A stretch of DNA of 64,000 nt, from positions 1,054,001 through 1,118,000 of the forward strand of contig NZ_JAVDXX010000001.1 in assembly GCF_031458175.1 (NCBI RefSeq). The letters run 5' to 3'. The translations under genes were made by a program, and so were the position numbers. The number at the start of each line of letters is the position of its first letter. Within the stretch, counting starts at the first letter, position 1. The notes under the pieces were generated by a model. That model did no database searches. It had not been told where the DNA came from and was given only the letters and a program-made list of their open reading frames with translations. The stretch comes from Pseudoglutamicibacter albus (GTDB lineage: Bacteria; Actinomycetota; Actinomycetes; Actinomycetales; Micrococcaceae). Positions 44,112 to 55,030 of this stretch are shown here, piece by piece.

Positions 44112-44888
44112 ATGACTACACAACCTCCATCATCTGAAGCACACATCGGTTCGCACGCGGCTCAGCCGGCAGTTGCAGCATGGAATCTCACCAAGATCTT
44201 TGGTGAGGGCTCTACTCAGGTCACGGCTTTGAACAACGTAACTGTGGGTTTTACCCGCGGTAGGTTCACCGCGATCATGGGCCCTTCGGGTTCGGGTAAG
44301 TCCACGTTGATGCACATGCTGGCAACCCTGGATCGCCCTACGAGCGGGGCATTGTCACTGGGTGATACTCGCGTGGACACCATGAATGAAGACGAGCAGA
44401 CCCGTATGCGCCGCGAGCGCGTGGGTTTCGTGTTCCAGGCGTTCAACCTGGTTCCAACCTTGACGGCCAAGCAGAACATTCTTCTTCCGCTTGAGCTTGC
44501 AGAACAAAAGCCGGACATGGCTTGGTTCAACGAGCTCGTTGAGCGTTTGGGTCTGAGCGAACGTTTGAACCACAAGCCACACGAGCTCTCGGGTGGCCAG
44601 CAGCAGCGTGTTGCTGTGGCACGTGCATTGCTGTCCCGTCCCGATGTGATCTTCGGTGACGAGCCGACCGGTAACTTGGATTCGGAGTCCGGTAGCGAGG
44701 TGCTGACCTTGTTGCAGCGCGCAGCGCACGAATACGGCCAGACCGTAATCATGGTGACGCACGACCCGCAGGCTGCTTCCTACGCTGACCGTGTCTTGTT
44801 GCTCTCTGACGGTGTTATTGCCGGCGAGATCAATCACCCGACAGCCCAGGGTGTGGCTGAAGCACTCGCTCAGTTGGGGGCTAAATAA
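44112..44888 (+). CDS. ABC transporter ATPase (MacB/LolD family)
   Basis: The ATPase of a MacB-type exporter, 258 aa. Walker A is GPSGSGKST, the signature [15 protein letters not shown], Walker [13 protein letters not shown] and the H-loop VTHDP; the GNLD and [17 protein letters not shown] features are typical of LolD/MacB ATPases. I start at the ATG at 44112, giving [10 protein letters not shown]; the longer frame from 44010 crosses the terminator hairpin. Its stop overlaps the permease start. Such exporters next to two-component systems often give resistance to wall-active peptides or antibiotics (inference). Confidence 0.93.
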   Translation: MTTQPPSSEAHIGSHAAQPAVAAWNLTKIFGEGSTQVTALNNVTVGFTRGRFTAIMGPSGSGKSTLMHMLATLDRPTSGALSLGDTRVDTMNEDEQTRMRRERVGFVFQAFNLVPTLTAKQNILLPLELAEQKPDMAWFNELVERLGLSERLNHKPHELSGGQQQRVAVARALLSRPDVIFGDEPTGNLDSESGSEVLTLLQRAAHEYGQTVIMVTHDPQAASYADRVLLLSDGVIAGEINHPTAQGVAEALAQLGAK

Positions 44889-47452
44889 TGAATACGATTG
44901 CACGCGCGAATGTGCGCGCTTATCTGCGCCGCTATATAGCGGTAATCCTCGCTGTGACGATCGGTGTTGCGTTCCTCAGCGCTGTCATGAACTTCTCGAC
45001 CTCCTCGAAGGCGAGCCTCGCCAATTCCCAAGGCCAGGTCTATTCACAGTCTGATGTTGTCGTGCAGGTGAAGGATACCGGCAAGTCTCAGGGGGACCCT
45101 GAAAAAGCAGCACAGGGGCTGGAGCAAATCGACAAGATTGTGACCTCGAACGGTTCGGTTGCTGATCATGCGATGTATCAGAGCGCAATGATCTTCTCAC
45201 TCGGCGGAGGCTACGATCCTCTGACCCTCTATGCAGTCAAGGGAGATTGGAGCCTGTTCGGTTTCAAGAAACTCGAAGGCGAATTCCCTGATGGCAAGAG
45301 CATCGGTATCTCCAAGGAGATCAAACAGCGCTTCAAGGGTTCTCAGGACTCAAGCGCGCCGGCGCTGACCTTGGGATACTCGCCGGATTCTGACGGGCAG
45401 GAGCAGGACCCGGAGGAAGCTAAGCCGCAGAAATACGAGGCCAACGGTGTATTTGAAGACTCTATGATGATCGATGACGTTGGTTTGCCTCTGGTCTTCA
45501 TGGACTATAAGCAGGCTGAAGCCTCAGGCCTGTTGATGGGCTCTCCCGAGCCGGTGTACCTGCTCAAGCTCACCCCGGGTAGCAACCCGGATGAGATCGT
45601 ACGGCAGATCAAAACCGCCGTGCAGAAAGCAGGCATCGAAGGCGTCACGGTTGCAACACCGGAGCAGCTGCTCGAGCAGTCGATGGAGAACATCGGCTCC
45701 TCCATGGTCTTCGTCACCGTAGCGCTCTTCGCGTTCGTGCTGCTCTCGGCAGTGGTGTGTGTGCTCGTCACATCGAACACGTTCACCGTGGTTTTGGCTC
45801 AGCGCACCCGCGAACTTGCGTTGCTTCGCACGATCGGTGCTAACTCGAAGCAGATCAAGTCCATGATGCGCACCGAAGGCCTCCTGGTCGGGTTGATCGG
45901 CGGCGTGGTTGGTGTTGCGCTCGGCATCGCGCTGATCGCCGGCGGTGGTTCGATCATGGCTTGGGTTACTAAGTCTTCGACGTTCCAGTTCGCATTCAAC
46001 TGGTGGTCCCTCCCAGCCGGTATGGTCCTGGCCGTGGTCATGACATGGCTTGCCTCGATCCGCCCGGCAAAGAAGGCTTCCAGCCTCTCCCCGATCGCTG
46101 CCCTCCAGCCGCAAGAAACCGTGACGGTCGGTAGCCGTAAGGGCAAGAAACGCATCACCACCGGTGTGCTGCTGATCCTGTTGGGTGCCGTTTTCATCGG
46201 CATCGGCATGGCTGGGCCTGCGGTTCTCCCTGTCGAAGATGACGCCGACACTGCCGCGGTGTTCTTCTTGGTCGTCTTCCTAGGGTGCGTGCTGGCCTTC
46301 CTCGGCCTGCTCGTTGTCGCGACCTTCCTCGTGCCGTTCCTTGTGGGGCAGGCCGGTAAGCCCTTCGCTGGGAAACCGGCTGGAAAGCTCGCCGGGCTCA
46401 ACGCGGTACGCCACCCAGCCCGCACAGGTGCGGTCGGCTCCGCACTGATGATCGGTGTGGTGTTGGTTGCGGCATGCCTCACGGGTATGTTCAGCCTCAG
46501 GGCCACGATGAACAACATGATCTCCAACCAGTTCCCGATCGATGCCAAAGTCTATTTCGAAGAGGACAAGCTCCCGACGGATAAGACGCTCGAGAACGTT
46601 GCCAAGGCTAACGAGGTCGAGGCAGCAGTGTTGGTCAAACCTGCGAAGCTCACGGAAGACCAGATGGCCGAGACCTCCTGCAGCGCCCTCTATGTTGGCG
46701 ATGTCGAGGCGTTGAAGAAGGTCGTGCCTTCGAACGTGCCGTTGCCTGGGGCAAACGAGTTCGGCCCGGTCGGAAAACTTGAGGAAGCTCTTCCGCTGAA
46801 GATCAAGGGCACCACGCTCAAGCCTCACGGTACCGCCTCGAGGGCAGCCGTTCCGTGCATGATCGATATCCAGACCGCTCAGAAGCTCAACATCGAGACG
46901 CTTGATGAGCAGACACAGATCTGGGCCAAGCTGGACGAAGACGTCAAGCCGACGACCGCCTCTGAGGTGATCGCCAACGCAGCACACGTAACCCCACAGA
47001 ACCTTGAACTGGCCGCACAGGAAAAGGAAGCGTACGACGCCACCATCATGACCTTCACGCTGATCGTGGTTGGGCTCTTCGGTGTCGCGGTCCTCATCGC
47101 GCTGGTGGGTGTCTCTAACACCCTGACACTCTCGATCCTCGAACGCACCCGCGAGAACGCTTTGCTGCGAGCCCTTGGCCTCACCCGCAAGCAGCTACGC
47201 TCAATGCTGTTCCTCGAAGCGTTCCTGATCGCAGGCATCACAGCGCTGGCGGCAGTGATCTTCGGTACCTTGTTCGGCTACTTCGGGTCCACCGCTCTGC
47301 TCCGTTTAATGGATGGTGCAGAGTTCACGATCCCGTGGATCCCGCTGTTCATCCTGTGGGTAGCAACCGTGGCGATCACCATGCTGGCAACGGTATTGCC
47401 AGCACGCCGCGCGGCCAAGATCACTCCAGTTGAGGGGCTCGCCGTCGAGTAA
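44888..47452 (+). CDS. ABC transporter permease with two FtsX domains
   Basis: This 854-aa permease starts with one membrane span, then a large extracellular domain (about 40-265). A first FtsX core (about 270-400: VCVLVTSNTFTVVLAQRTRELALLR) and two more spans follow. Next come a second extracellular domain (about 540-715) and a second FtsX core (about 720-850: NTLTLSILERTRENALLRALGLTRKQLRSM). The two halves repeat the same plan, as in large MacB-like permeases of Gram-positives that act without MacA/TolC. It overlaps the ATPase by one base. It likely moves peptides or antibiotics, or transmits a mechanical signal; the substrate is not identifiable. Confidence 0.92.
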   Translation: MNTIARANVRAYLRRYIAVILAVTIGVAFLSAVMNFSTSSKASLANSQGQVYSQSDVVVQVKDTGKSQGDPEKAAQGLEQIDKIVTSNGSVADHAMYQSAMIFSLGGGYDPLTLYAVKGDWSLFGFKKLEGEFPDGKSIGISKEIKQRFKGSQDSSAPALTLGYSPDSDGQEQDPEEAKPQKYEANGVFEDSMMIDDVGLPLVFMDYKQAEASGLLMGSPEPVYLLKLTPGSNPDEIVRQIKTAVQKAGIEGVTVATPEQLLEQSMENIGSSMVFVTVALFAFVLLSAVVCVLVTSNTFTVVLAQRTRELALLRTIGANSKQIKSMMRTEGLLVGLIGGVVGVALGIALIAGGGSIMAWVTKSSTFQFAFNWWSLPAGMVLAVVMTWLASIRPAKKASSLSPIAALQPQETVTVGSRKGKKRITTGVLLILLGAVFIGIGMAGPAVLPVEDDADTAAVFFLVVFLGCVLAFLGLLVVATFLVPFLVGQAGKPFAGKPAGKLAGLNAVRHPARTGAVGSALMIGVVLVAACLTGMFSLRATMNNMISNQFPIDAKVYFEEDKLPTDKTLENVAKANEVEAAVLVKPAKLTEDQMAETSCSALYVGDVEALKKVVPSNVPLPGANEFGPVGKLEEALPLKIKGTTLKPHGTASRAAVPCMIDIQTAQKLNIETLDEQTQIWAKLDEDVKPTTASEVIANAAHVTPQNLELAAQEKEAYDATIMTFTLIVVGLFGVAVLIALVGVSNTLTLSILERTRENALLRALGLTRKQLRSMLFLEAFLIAGITALAAVIFGTLFGYFGSTALLRLMDGAEFTIPWIPLFILWVATVAITMLATVLPARRAAKITPVEGLAVE

Positions 47453-47501
47453 ACGCTCACGAAGCGTTACAGCGGCTAGCTACACAGGCTAGCTACATAA
47501 A

Positions 47502-47545
47502 AGCGGTGGGGCAGGTTTACATTCATGTGAACCTGCCCCACCGCT
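47502..47545 (-). terminator. Hairpin between the ABC permease and metG
   Basis: Arms 47502-47520 and 47527-47545 pair over 19 bp with one G-T wobble (core GCGGTGGGGCAGG / CCTGCCCCACCGC). On the minus strand it runs into CTTTTATG, so it best terminates metG. It may also stop the permease transcript. Confidence 0.7.
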
Positions 47546-47559
47546 GTAGTCCAGTTACG

Positions 47560-47593
47560 CTAGCTAACGCTGTGGTTCCACAGCGTTAGCTAG
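47560..47593. repeat. 16-bp perfect inverted repeat over the metG stop codon
   Basis: CTAGCTAACGCTGTGG and its exact complement flank a TT loop; the metG stop at 47586 lies in one arm. The TAGCTA words recur in the short direct repeat GGCTAGCTACA at 47474-47498. It could form a strong hairpin in the metG mRNA end or a protein-binding site. Confidence 0.75.
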
Positions 47594-49148
47594 ATTGGGG
47601 CTCCTCATAGCGTGGGAAGATCGGTTGCGGCTTCGGCAGCGGCGTGCCCGCCTCGACTGTGCTATCGAACGCCGCGAACGTGCGCATCGCGCCCTGGCGG
47701 ACACCCAGCACATCCAACATGCGGGTCATCGAATCCGGCATGACCGGCTGAGCGAGCAACGCGACCCGCCGCACCACATCCAAGGTCACAGCCAACACCA
47801 CCGACATGCGCTGCGGGTCTTCCTTGCGCAAGACCCACGGAGCCATCTCAGCGAAATACGAGTTCGCATCGTGCAGTACCTTCCACTGCTCAGCAAGGGC
47901 CAGCGAGAACGCCTGCTTATCGTAATGAGCTCGGGCCGAGTCCAGCAGACCCTTGGCGGAATCCAACAGCTGCGTATCAGCCTCCGTCAGATTCTCAAGT
48001 GCTGGCATCTTCCCGTCAAGATTCTTAGCGACCATCGAAAGGGAACGCTGCGCGAGGTTACCGAGGTTATTAGCCAACTCCGCGTTCATGCGGTTCACAA
48101 TCGCCTCATGCGAATACGAGCCGTCCGCACCGAACGGCACTTCACGCAAGAAGAAGTACCGCATCGCATCCAAGCCATAATTCTCGATGAAGTCAGCCGG
48201 ACCCACCGTGTTACCGAGAGACTTAGACATCTTCACGCCATTATTGTGCAAGAACCCGTGAATCATGATGCGCTTGGGCAACTCGATGCCAGCAGACATC
48301 AAAAACGCAGGCCAATAAATCGCGTGGAAACGGGAAATATCCTTACCGATAATGTGCACGTCGGCTGGCCAGTACTTGCTGAACTTCTCCCCCGCGGTAT
48401 CTGGGTAGCCCACGCCCGTGACGTAGTTCGTCAACGCATCAACCCACACATACATCACGTGCCCTGGCGCATCCGGAACCGGGATACCCCAGTCGAAGGT
48501 CGTGCGCGAAATCGAGAGGTCCTCAAGCCCACGCTCAACGAAACGAATCACCTCGTTGAACCGGGAACCCGGTGCCGCGAACTCCGGCTGCTCCTTATAC
48601 AGCTCAAGCAACGGCTCAGCGTACTTGGAGAGACGGAAGAAATACGATTCCTCTTCCGTCCAGGTCACCTCAGTTTCCGTCTCGGTCGCGTAGCGGACCC
48701 CATCCTCACCTACGTGGGTCTCTTCCTCGTCGTAATAGGCTTCATCGCGTACCGAATACCAGCCCGCATAGTGGCCCAAATAGATATCGCCATTGGCCTC
48801 CATGGCCTTCCAGATCGCCTGGGCGGCAGCCTGGTGATCCGCATCAGTGGTGCGGATGAACCGGTCATAAGAAATACCCAAAGCATCCTGCGTGGACTGG
48901 AACCGATCCGAGTTCACACGCGCCAACTCCATCGGGGTGATGCCCTGCTTTTGTGCAGTCTGCATCATCTTCTGGCCATGCTCATCAGTGCCCGTGAGGA
49001 AGTAGACGTCATAGCCATCCAAACGCTTGAAACGCGCCATCGCGTCAGCCGCCACGAATTCGTAGGCATGCCCGATGTGCGGTTCCCCGTTCGGATACGA
49101 GATAGCCGTGGTCATGTAGAACGTTTTATCTTTACCCAGATCAGTCAC
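47586..49148 (-). CDS. metG: Methionyl-tRNA synthetase
   Basis: MetG charges tRNA-Met. This 520-aa class I synthetase has the HIGH motif in YPNGEPHIGHAYEFVAAD and the KMSKS motif in VKMSKSLGNTVGP. The CP-domain segment around 130-160 (DEEETHVGEDGVRYATETETEV) has no zinc cysteines, as in the zinc-free MetRS type. There is no C-terminal tRNA-binding extension. The start is GTG at 49148. Confidence 0.95.
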   Translation of the reverse strand: MTDLGKDKTFYMTTAISYPNGEPHIGHAYEFVAADAMARFKRLDGYDVYFLTGTDEHGQKMMQTAQKQGITPMELARVNSDRFQSTQDALGISYDRFIRTTDADHQAAAQAIWKAMEANGDIYLGHYAGWYSVRDEAYYDEEETHVGEDGVRYATETETEVTWTEEESYFFRLSKYAEPLLELYKEQPEFAAPGSRFNEVIRFVERGLEDLSISRTTFDWGIPVPDAPGHVMYVWVDALTNYVTGVGYPDTAGEKFSKYWPADVHIIGKDISRFHAIYWPAFLMSAGIELPKRIMIHGFLHNNGVKMSKSLGNTVGPADFIENYGLDAMRYFFLREVPFGADGSYSHEAIVNRMNAELANNLGNLAQRSLSMVAKNLDGKMPALENLTEADTQLLDSAKGLLDSARAHYDKQAFSLALAEQWKVLHDANSYFAEMAPWVLRKEDPQRMSVVLAVTLDVVRRVALLAQPVMPDSMTRMLDVLGVRQGAMRTFAAFDSTVEAGTPLPKPQPIFPRYEEPQSS

Positions 49149-49291
49149 GCCGCGATTCTATCGAAATGAGGTGTGGGATGGGCGTACATGACACCCATCC
49201 CACACTGTTCCTCACACCGTTCCCAGCTCTGCGCCCTGCACCACGCCCTGCACCGTTGCGGTGCCTTGATGCGCCAGAGCCTAGTCAGGTT

Positions 49292-50893
49292 TTAGTACTC
49301 TTCGAGGTCGACCTCGCGAGCAACGCTCGCGCCGATCTGTTCACCGATGGTTTCCAACAGGCCCTCCGGCAGGGCGTCATCAATCGTGACAACCGCGGCG
49401 GACTGGCCCTGCTCATCGGCCGGGGCCACCTGCATACCGCCAATGTTGACGTTATGCTCCCCCAAGACGCGACCCAACGCACCCACAACACCCGGGCGGT
49501 CCTCATAACGCAGAATCAACATGTGATCCTCGATCGGGATCTCAAGGTTCTGCCCGAACACTGCGGTGAGCTTCTGGATCTGCTTGGGGCCCGTCAACGT
49601 ACCGGTCACCGACAGCGCAGCTCCGGAGGCCAAAGCACCCGAAACCACGAGCTTATTGCGGTAGTCCTCAGAGACCTCGGTGGTAGTCAAGCGGGTTGCG
49701 ACACCACGCTGTTCCGCAAGAACAGGCGCGTTGACGTAGGAGACCCCCTGCGAGACAACATCGGTGAAAACACCCTTGAGGGCGGCGAGCTTGAGGCTCG
49801 TGACGTCCTTGGAGGCGATCTCACCAGCCACCGTGAGTTCAACCGAGGTCAAACGCTCACCCTGCGCGAGTGCGGAGAAAATACGGCCGAGCTTCTCCGC
49901 CAACGGAATACCAGGGCGCACGTCCTGATCGATCACGCCACCGGCAACGTTGACCGCATCCGGAACCAGCTCACCTGTGAGAGCCAAACGGACGGACTTA
50001 GCGACAGCCACGCCAGCCTTCTCCTGGGCCTCAGCGGTCGAGGCACCCAAGTGCGGGGTCACCGAAACGTTGGGAAGCTCAATGAACTTGATGCCCTGGG
50101 CAGGCTCGGACGTGTAAACATCGATGCCCGCACCGGCGATCTGGCCTTGGGTCAACGCCGTGTAGAGTGCCTCCTCGTCGATGAGGCCGCCACGGGCGAC
50201 GTTGAAGACGAACGCGGTGTCTTTCATCCGCTCGAACTGTTCGGTTGAGATCATCCCGGTAGTCTCCGGGGTTTTCGGCATGTGGATCGTGATGAAGTCA
50301 GCCTGAGCGAGCAGTTCATCGAGCTCCACGAGCGTGACACCCAGCTGCTGTGCACGAGCCGGGGTCACGTAGGGGTCATATGCGACGAGCTTCATACCGA
50401 ATGCGGCGAGCCGTTCTGCAACAAGCGCACCAATGCGGCCCAAACCGATGATGCCAGCGGTCTTCTCAAAGAGCTCGACACCCGTGAATGCCTTGCGGTT
50501 CCACTGCCCCTCTTTCATCGAAGCGTTAGCGGCAGGAATATTGCGGGCCGCAGCGATGATGTGACCCACCGTCAGTTCAGCTGCGGAAATGATGTTAGAG
50601 GTCGGCGCGTTGACAACCATCACACCATCCTGGGTGGCCGCCTTGATATCGACGTTGTCCAAGCCGACACCGGCACGCGCAATCACCTTGAGGTTCTTAG
50701 CCGCGCTGATCGCCTCCGCGTCCACCTGCGTGGCGGAGCGAACCAAGATCGCATCGACATCAGCGATATCGGCGAGCAAACGGTCACGGTCCGCGCCATC
50801 AGTCCTGCGGATCTCAAAATCTGGGCCCAACGCTTCAACGGTTGCGGGCGAAAGTTCTTCTGCAATCAGTACAACAGGCTGAGTCTGAGCCAC
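49292..50893 (-). CDS. serA: D-3-phosphoglycerate dehydrogenase
   Basis: SerA starts serine synthesis by oxidising 3-phosphoglycerate. The 533-aa long form has the NAD domain (GIIGLGRIGALVAERLAAFG), the catalytic Arg/Glu/His set including NVARGGLIDEEAL and VTPHLGASTAEAQ, an allosteric substrate-binding domain (about 320-450), and a C-terminal ACT domain (MLILRYEDRPGVVGALGRVLGEHNVNIGGMQV) for serine feedback. The start is GTG, with AGAGGA nine bases upstream. It lies downstream of ilvC on the same strand, but with a 307-bp gap and a hairpin between, so it is probably its own unit. Confidence 0.95.
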   Translation of the reverse strand: MAQTQPVVLIAEELSPATVEALGPDFEIRRTDGADRDRLLADIADVDAILVRSATQVDAEAISAAKNLKVIARAGVGLDNVDIKAATQDGVMVVNAPTSNIISAAELTVGHIIAAARNIPAANASMKEGQWNRKAFTGVELFEKTAGIIGLGRIGALVAERLAAFGMKLVAYDPYVTPARAQQLGVTLVELDELLAQADFITIHMPKTPETTGMISTEQFERMKDTAFVFNVARGGLIDEEALYTALTQGQIAGAGIDVYTSEPAQGIKFIELPNVSVTPHLGASTAEAQEKAGVAVAKSVRLALTGELVPDAVNVAGGVIDQDVRPGIPLAEKLGRIFSALAQGERLTSVELTVAGEIASKDVTSLKLAALKGVFTDVVSQGVSYVNAPVLAEQRGVATRLTTTEVSEDYRNKLVVSGALASGAALSVTGTLTGPKQIQKLTAVFGQNLEIPIEDHMLILRYEDRPGVVGALGRVLGEHNVNIGGMQVAPADEQGQSAAVVTIDDALPEGLLETIGEQIGASVAREVDLEEY

Positions 50894-51200
50894 GAACGTG
50901 ATCCTCTGTTCGATCGATGGGGTTATGTCACTGGTTTATCAAGCGTGTTTAGCGGGCACTGCGCACTTCCGGCGGAATCCCACTGCACCTAACGCTATCT
51001 TCCTCACAGCCAACTGCCACCCAGGTTTCGCTGGTATGACACACAGCACGCTTCATGAAATGCAATATAACGATGCGGTTGCCGGCTTGATCCCGCTCGT
51101 GCCCCTGGTGGCGCTTAAACGCGGCGGCGGGAAAAGAACCATGGGTTCTTTTCCCGCCGTGAGGCTCACCGTTCATGCTAGCGAACGGCTGGAGCTGGAC
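50894..51200. other. Gap between serA and ilvC
   Basis: This 307-bp gap holds the ilvC terminator (51126-51158) and presumably the serA promoter; I could not fix a convincing -35/-10 pair. The short open frames here lack ribosome-binding sites and family matches, and I see no RNA motif. Confidence 0.5.
51126..51158 (-). terminator. Hairpin after ilvC
   Basis: A 15-bp perfect stem, GGCGGGAAAAGAACC with its complement, closes an ATG loop 43 bp past the ilvC stop. The stem is strong but only a short T-run follows on the minus strand. Confidence 0.68.
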
Positions 51201-52286
<1,086 letters not shown>

Positions 52287-52335
52287 TTATCGGCTGCGAT
52301 GTGTCGCAACTCGATGCCCCAGATCGATGCCCCAT

Positions 52336-52854
52336 CTAGGCCGAAATCGAGTGCAAAGCCCGATGCGACATCGACTTGCGTCCGCGTGCGATAGCCAACG
52401 TTCCAGCCTGCACGATCTCGCGGATACCGAACGGCTCCAAAACATCAAAGAGTGCAGAGATTTTCTCGCCCGAACCGGTTGCCTCAAGCACCACGGTGTC
52501 CGGTGAAACATCCACCACACGGGCACGGAAGTAATCCGCGGCCTGCGTCACCTGGGTGCGTGTCTCCGCGTCAGCGTTTACCTTGATCAGCACATGCTCA
52601 CGCTGCACGGAGTGTGTCTGCTCAAGCTCAACAATCTTGATCACGTTGACGAGCTTATTCAGCTGCTTAGTCACCTGCTCCAATAGCTTCTCATCCGCCT
52701 GAACCACTACGGTCATGCGGGAAAGCCCTGGGGTCTCGGTGGGGCCCACAGCCAAAGAATCAATATTGAATGCACGGCGGGCGAAGAGGCCAGCGACGCG
52801 AGTCAACGCACCGGGGACGTCCTCGACCAGTACCGATAAAGTATGGCGTGCCAT
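52336..52854 (-). CDS. ilvN: Acetolactate synthase small (regulatory) subunit
   Basis: IlvN gives the acetohydroxyacid synthase its valine feedback control. The 172-aa protein starts MARHTLSVLVEDVPGALTRVAGLFARR, an ACT domain with the valine-site GALTR, followed by IKIVELEQTHSVQREHVLIKV and the C-terminal half. The gap to ilvB is ten bases, so the subunits are translated from one mRNA in equal amounts. Confidence 0.95.
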   Translation of the reverse strand: MARHTLSVLVEDVPGALTRVAGLFARRAFNIDSLAVGPTETPGLSRMTVVVQADEKLLEQVTKQLNKLVNVIKIVELEQTHSVQREHVLIKVNADAETRTQVTQAADYFRARVVDVSPDTVVLEATGSGEKISALFDVLEPFGIREIVQAGTLAIARGRKSMSHRALHSISA

Positions 52855-52864
52855 TGATGTAGTC

Positions 52865-54724
52865 CTATTCCTCTTCCCACTGAGGCGTCATGCCTCGTGC
52901 CACCTGAATCTCGTTATTTGAAACACCTGAAGGGACCATCGGCCACACCATGGCGTCCTTGGAGACGATGAAGTCGATCAGCACGGGGCGGTCGTTGATG
53001 GACATCGCCTTCTCGATCGCCGCATCAATCTCGTCTTCGGTCTCCACACGGATACCAACGCAACCATAGGCATCCGCCATCTTCACGAAGTCCGGGACAC
53101 GGATCGAATCCTTACCCGTGTTCAGCTCGGTGTTGGAGTAGCGGCCGTCATAGAACAGCGTCTGCCACTGCCGAACCATGCCGAGTGACGAGTTGTTGAT
53201 GAGCGCAACCTTGATCGGGATCTTGTTGATCACACACGTCGCCAACTCCTGGTTAGTCATCTGGAAGCAGCCGTCACCGTCGATGGCCCACACAACACGG
53301 TCCGGGTTACCGACCTTGGCACCCATCGCCGCTGGGATCGAATAGCCCATAGTGCCCAAGCCTGCGGAGTTCAGCCACTGGCGAGGCCGTTCGTACTTCA
53401 CGAACTGGGCAGCCCACATCTGGTGCTGGCCAACACCTGCAACATAGATCGCTTCAGGACCAGCAATCTCACCCAGACGCTGGATGATGTGCTGCGGGGC
53501 GAGTGCGCCGTCGGTTGTCTTGGTGTAGCCGAGCGGATACGTATCGCGGATGCGGTTGAGGATCTCCCACCACGGCTCAAGATCCGGGGCTTCCCCCTCA
53601 TTCTTGCGTTCGCGATACGCCTCAGTCAGGTCCGGGAGGATCCTCTTCAGATCCCCCACGATCGGAACATCAGCGTTGCGGTTCTTAGAGATCTCCGCCG
53701 GATCCACATCCACGTGGATCACGCGTGCTTCCGGTGCGAAAGAATCCAGCACGCCGGTCACACGGTCATCGAAACGCGCGCCGAGGGTGATCAGCAGGTC
53801 CGCCTGCTGAAGCGAGGACACCGCAGCAACTGAACCGTGCATACCCGGCATGCCCAGATGCTGATCGTGGGAGTCCGGGAACGCACCGCGGGCAGTCAGC
53901 GTGGTCACCACGGGTGCGCCCACCAGCTCGGCAAGCTCACGCAATTCTTCGGCCGCATCGGCCTTGATCACGCCACCACCGACATAGAACACCGGGCGGA
54001 TCGAGGAGGCGATGTATTTAGCGGCCTCACGCACCTGCTTGATATGACCCTTAGAGGTCGGCTTATAGCCTGCCATGGCTGGCTGCGGAGGCCACGTGAA
54101 CGTCATCAGGCCTTCTTGGGCGTCCTTGGTCACATCGACCAGAACCGGGCCGGGACGGCCTGTGGTCGCCAGATAGAAAGCCTTCGCGAGCGTGTCCGGG
54201 ACATCCTGGGCGTTGGTCACCAGGAACGAATGCTTGGTGATCGGCATCGTGATACCCACGATGTCAGCTTCTTGGAACGCGTCAGTACCGATGACCTTGG
54301 AGTTCACCTGACCGGTAATAGCGACCATCGGGACGGAGTCCATATGGGCATCCGCGAGCGCGGTCACTAGGTTGGTTGCACCTGGCCCGGAGGTTGCGAT
54401 CGCGACACCCGGACGGCCAGTCACCATCGCATAACCCTGAGCCGCGTGCCCAGCCCCCTGTTCGTGGCGCACCAGCACGTGGTTGAGTTCCGGTGCCTCC
54501 AACAGCGGGTCATAGGTTGGCAGAATAGCTCCACCCGGAAGACCAAAGACAGACTCAATACCTAGTTCCTGAAGGGAACGCACAATAGCCTGCGCGCCCG
54601 TCATCTCAATCGGATCTACGCTCCGATTAGGCCCCATGACGTCCACCGCGTGCCCGCGGGGGTGGTGTGTCTTGCGGGAGTTCTTTCCCGCAGACGCATC
54701 GGATGCAGCGTTCGCCTGCCCCAT
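52865..54724 (-). CDS. ilvB: Acetolactate synthase large (catalytic) subunit
   Basis: IlvB is the thiamine-pyrophosphate- and FAD-dependent subunit that begins branched-chain amino-acid synthesis. The 619-aa protein has the catalytic Glu in [18 protein letters not shown]-site [26 protein letters not shown], and the TPP motif [29 protein letters not shown] (the GDGC...NN segment). An N-terminal tail of 25 Ala/Ser/Lys/His residues is not conserved. I use the ATG at 54724, with GAAGGGA eight bases upstream. It is the first gene of ilvBN(C). Confidence 0.95.
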   Translation of the reverse strand: MGQANAASDASAGKNSRKTHHPRGHAVDVMGPNRSVDPIEMTGAQAIVRSLQELGIESVFGLPGGAILPTYDPLLEAPELNHVLVRHEQGAGHAAQGYAMVTGRPGVAIATSGPGATNLVTALADAHMDSVPMVAITGQVNSKVIGTDAFQEADIVGITMPITKHSFLVTNAQDVPDTLAKAFYLATTGRPGPVLVDVTKDAQEGLMTFTWPPQPAMAGYKPTSKGHIKQVREAAKYIASSIRPVFYVGGGVIKADAAEELRELAELVGAPVVTTLTARGAFPDSHDQHLGMPGMHGSVAAVSSLQQADLLITLGARFDDRVTGVLDSFAPEARVIHVDVDPAEISKNRNADVPIVGDLKRILPDLTEAYRERKNEGEAPDLEPWWEILNRIRDTYPLGYTKTTDGALAPQHIIQRLGEIAGPEAIYVAGVGQHQMWAAQFVKYERPRQWLNSAGLGTMGYSIPAAMGAKVGNPDRVVWAIDGDGCFQMTNQELATCVINKIPIKVALINNSSLGMVRQWQTLFYDGRYSNTELNTGKDSIRVPDFVKMADAYGCVGIRVETEDEIDAAIEKAMSINDRPVLIDFIVSKDAMVWPMVPSGVSNNEIQVARGMTPQWEEE

Positions 54725-55030
54725 GATGCTGTCCCTTCTCACCGAGTGATGTACTAGTAGCTGTGTTTGGTACTCCCGTGCCGATGCGCAACTGGAAGGT
54801 CATCCCGGATGCGCTACTCCCGCTCGCGTTGTATCGCGGCCGGAAAGCGAGGCCGACCATGTGGCCTCAAGCACGTTTCCCAATCGTCTCAATAGTGATC
54901 TAGGACATCCAAACCGAGCCCGTAACAATCTCACATACTGGACCACAGACCAGTATGTGAACGCTTCACACGTGCGTCATACGTCTTAAATCAACAGCAC
55001 CCGCCTCGCTGCGCATGTTTGACTAGAGAC
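54725..55030. other. Divergent ilvB/ilvD leader region
   Basis: This 306-bp region holds the start signals of ilvB (minus) and ilvD (plus). The ilvB side has a possible leader hairpin GAGGCC...GGCCTC near 54850-54869, but I find no short Ile/Val/Leu-rich leader peptide, so classic attenuation is not supported. A strong inverted repeat is listed separately. No firm promoter could be assigned. Confidence 0.5.
54931..54960. promoter_or_regulatory. 11-bp inverted repeat between ilvB and ilvD
   Basis: TCACATACTGG and CCAGTATGTGA are exact complements with an 8-bp spacer, 207 bp before ilvB and 71 bp before ilvD. A smaller palindrome, GTGAA-CGC-TTCAC, overlaps its ilvD-side end. A dimeric regulator acting on both divergent genes is the simple explanation (inference); a transcript hairpin is the alternative. 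Confidence 0.6.

Noticed and set aside
47595-49169. A 524-codon open frame on the plus strand opposite metG
   Set aside because: It is the exact antisense shadow of metG, has no ribosome-binding site or family motif, and is rich in Arg/His as expected for a complement frame of high-GC coding DNA.
49166-50248. A 360-codon open frame opposite serA
   Set aside because: Antisense shadow of serA, with no motif and no sensible start signal.
54725-55030. Possible ilvB attenuator with a leader peptide or a T-box
   Set aside because: No short frame with consecutive Ile/Val/Leu codons, no T-box sequence and no terminator with a T-run before ilvB.
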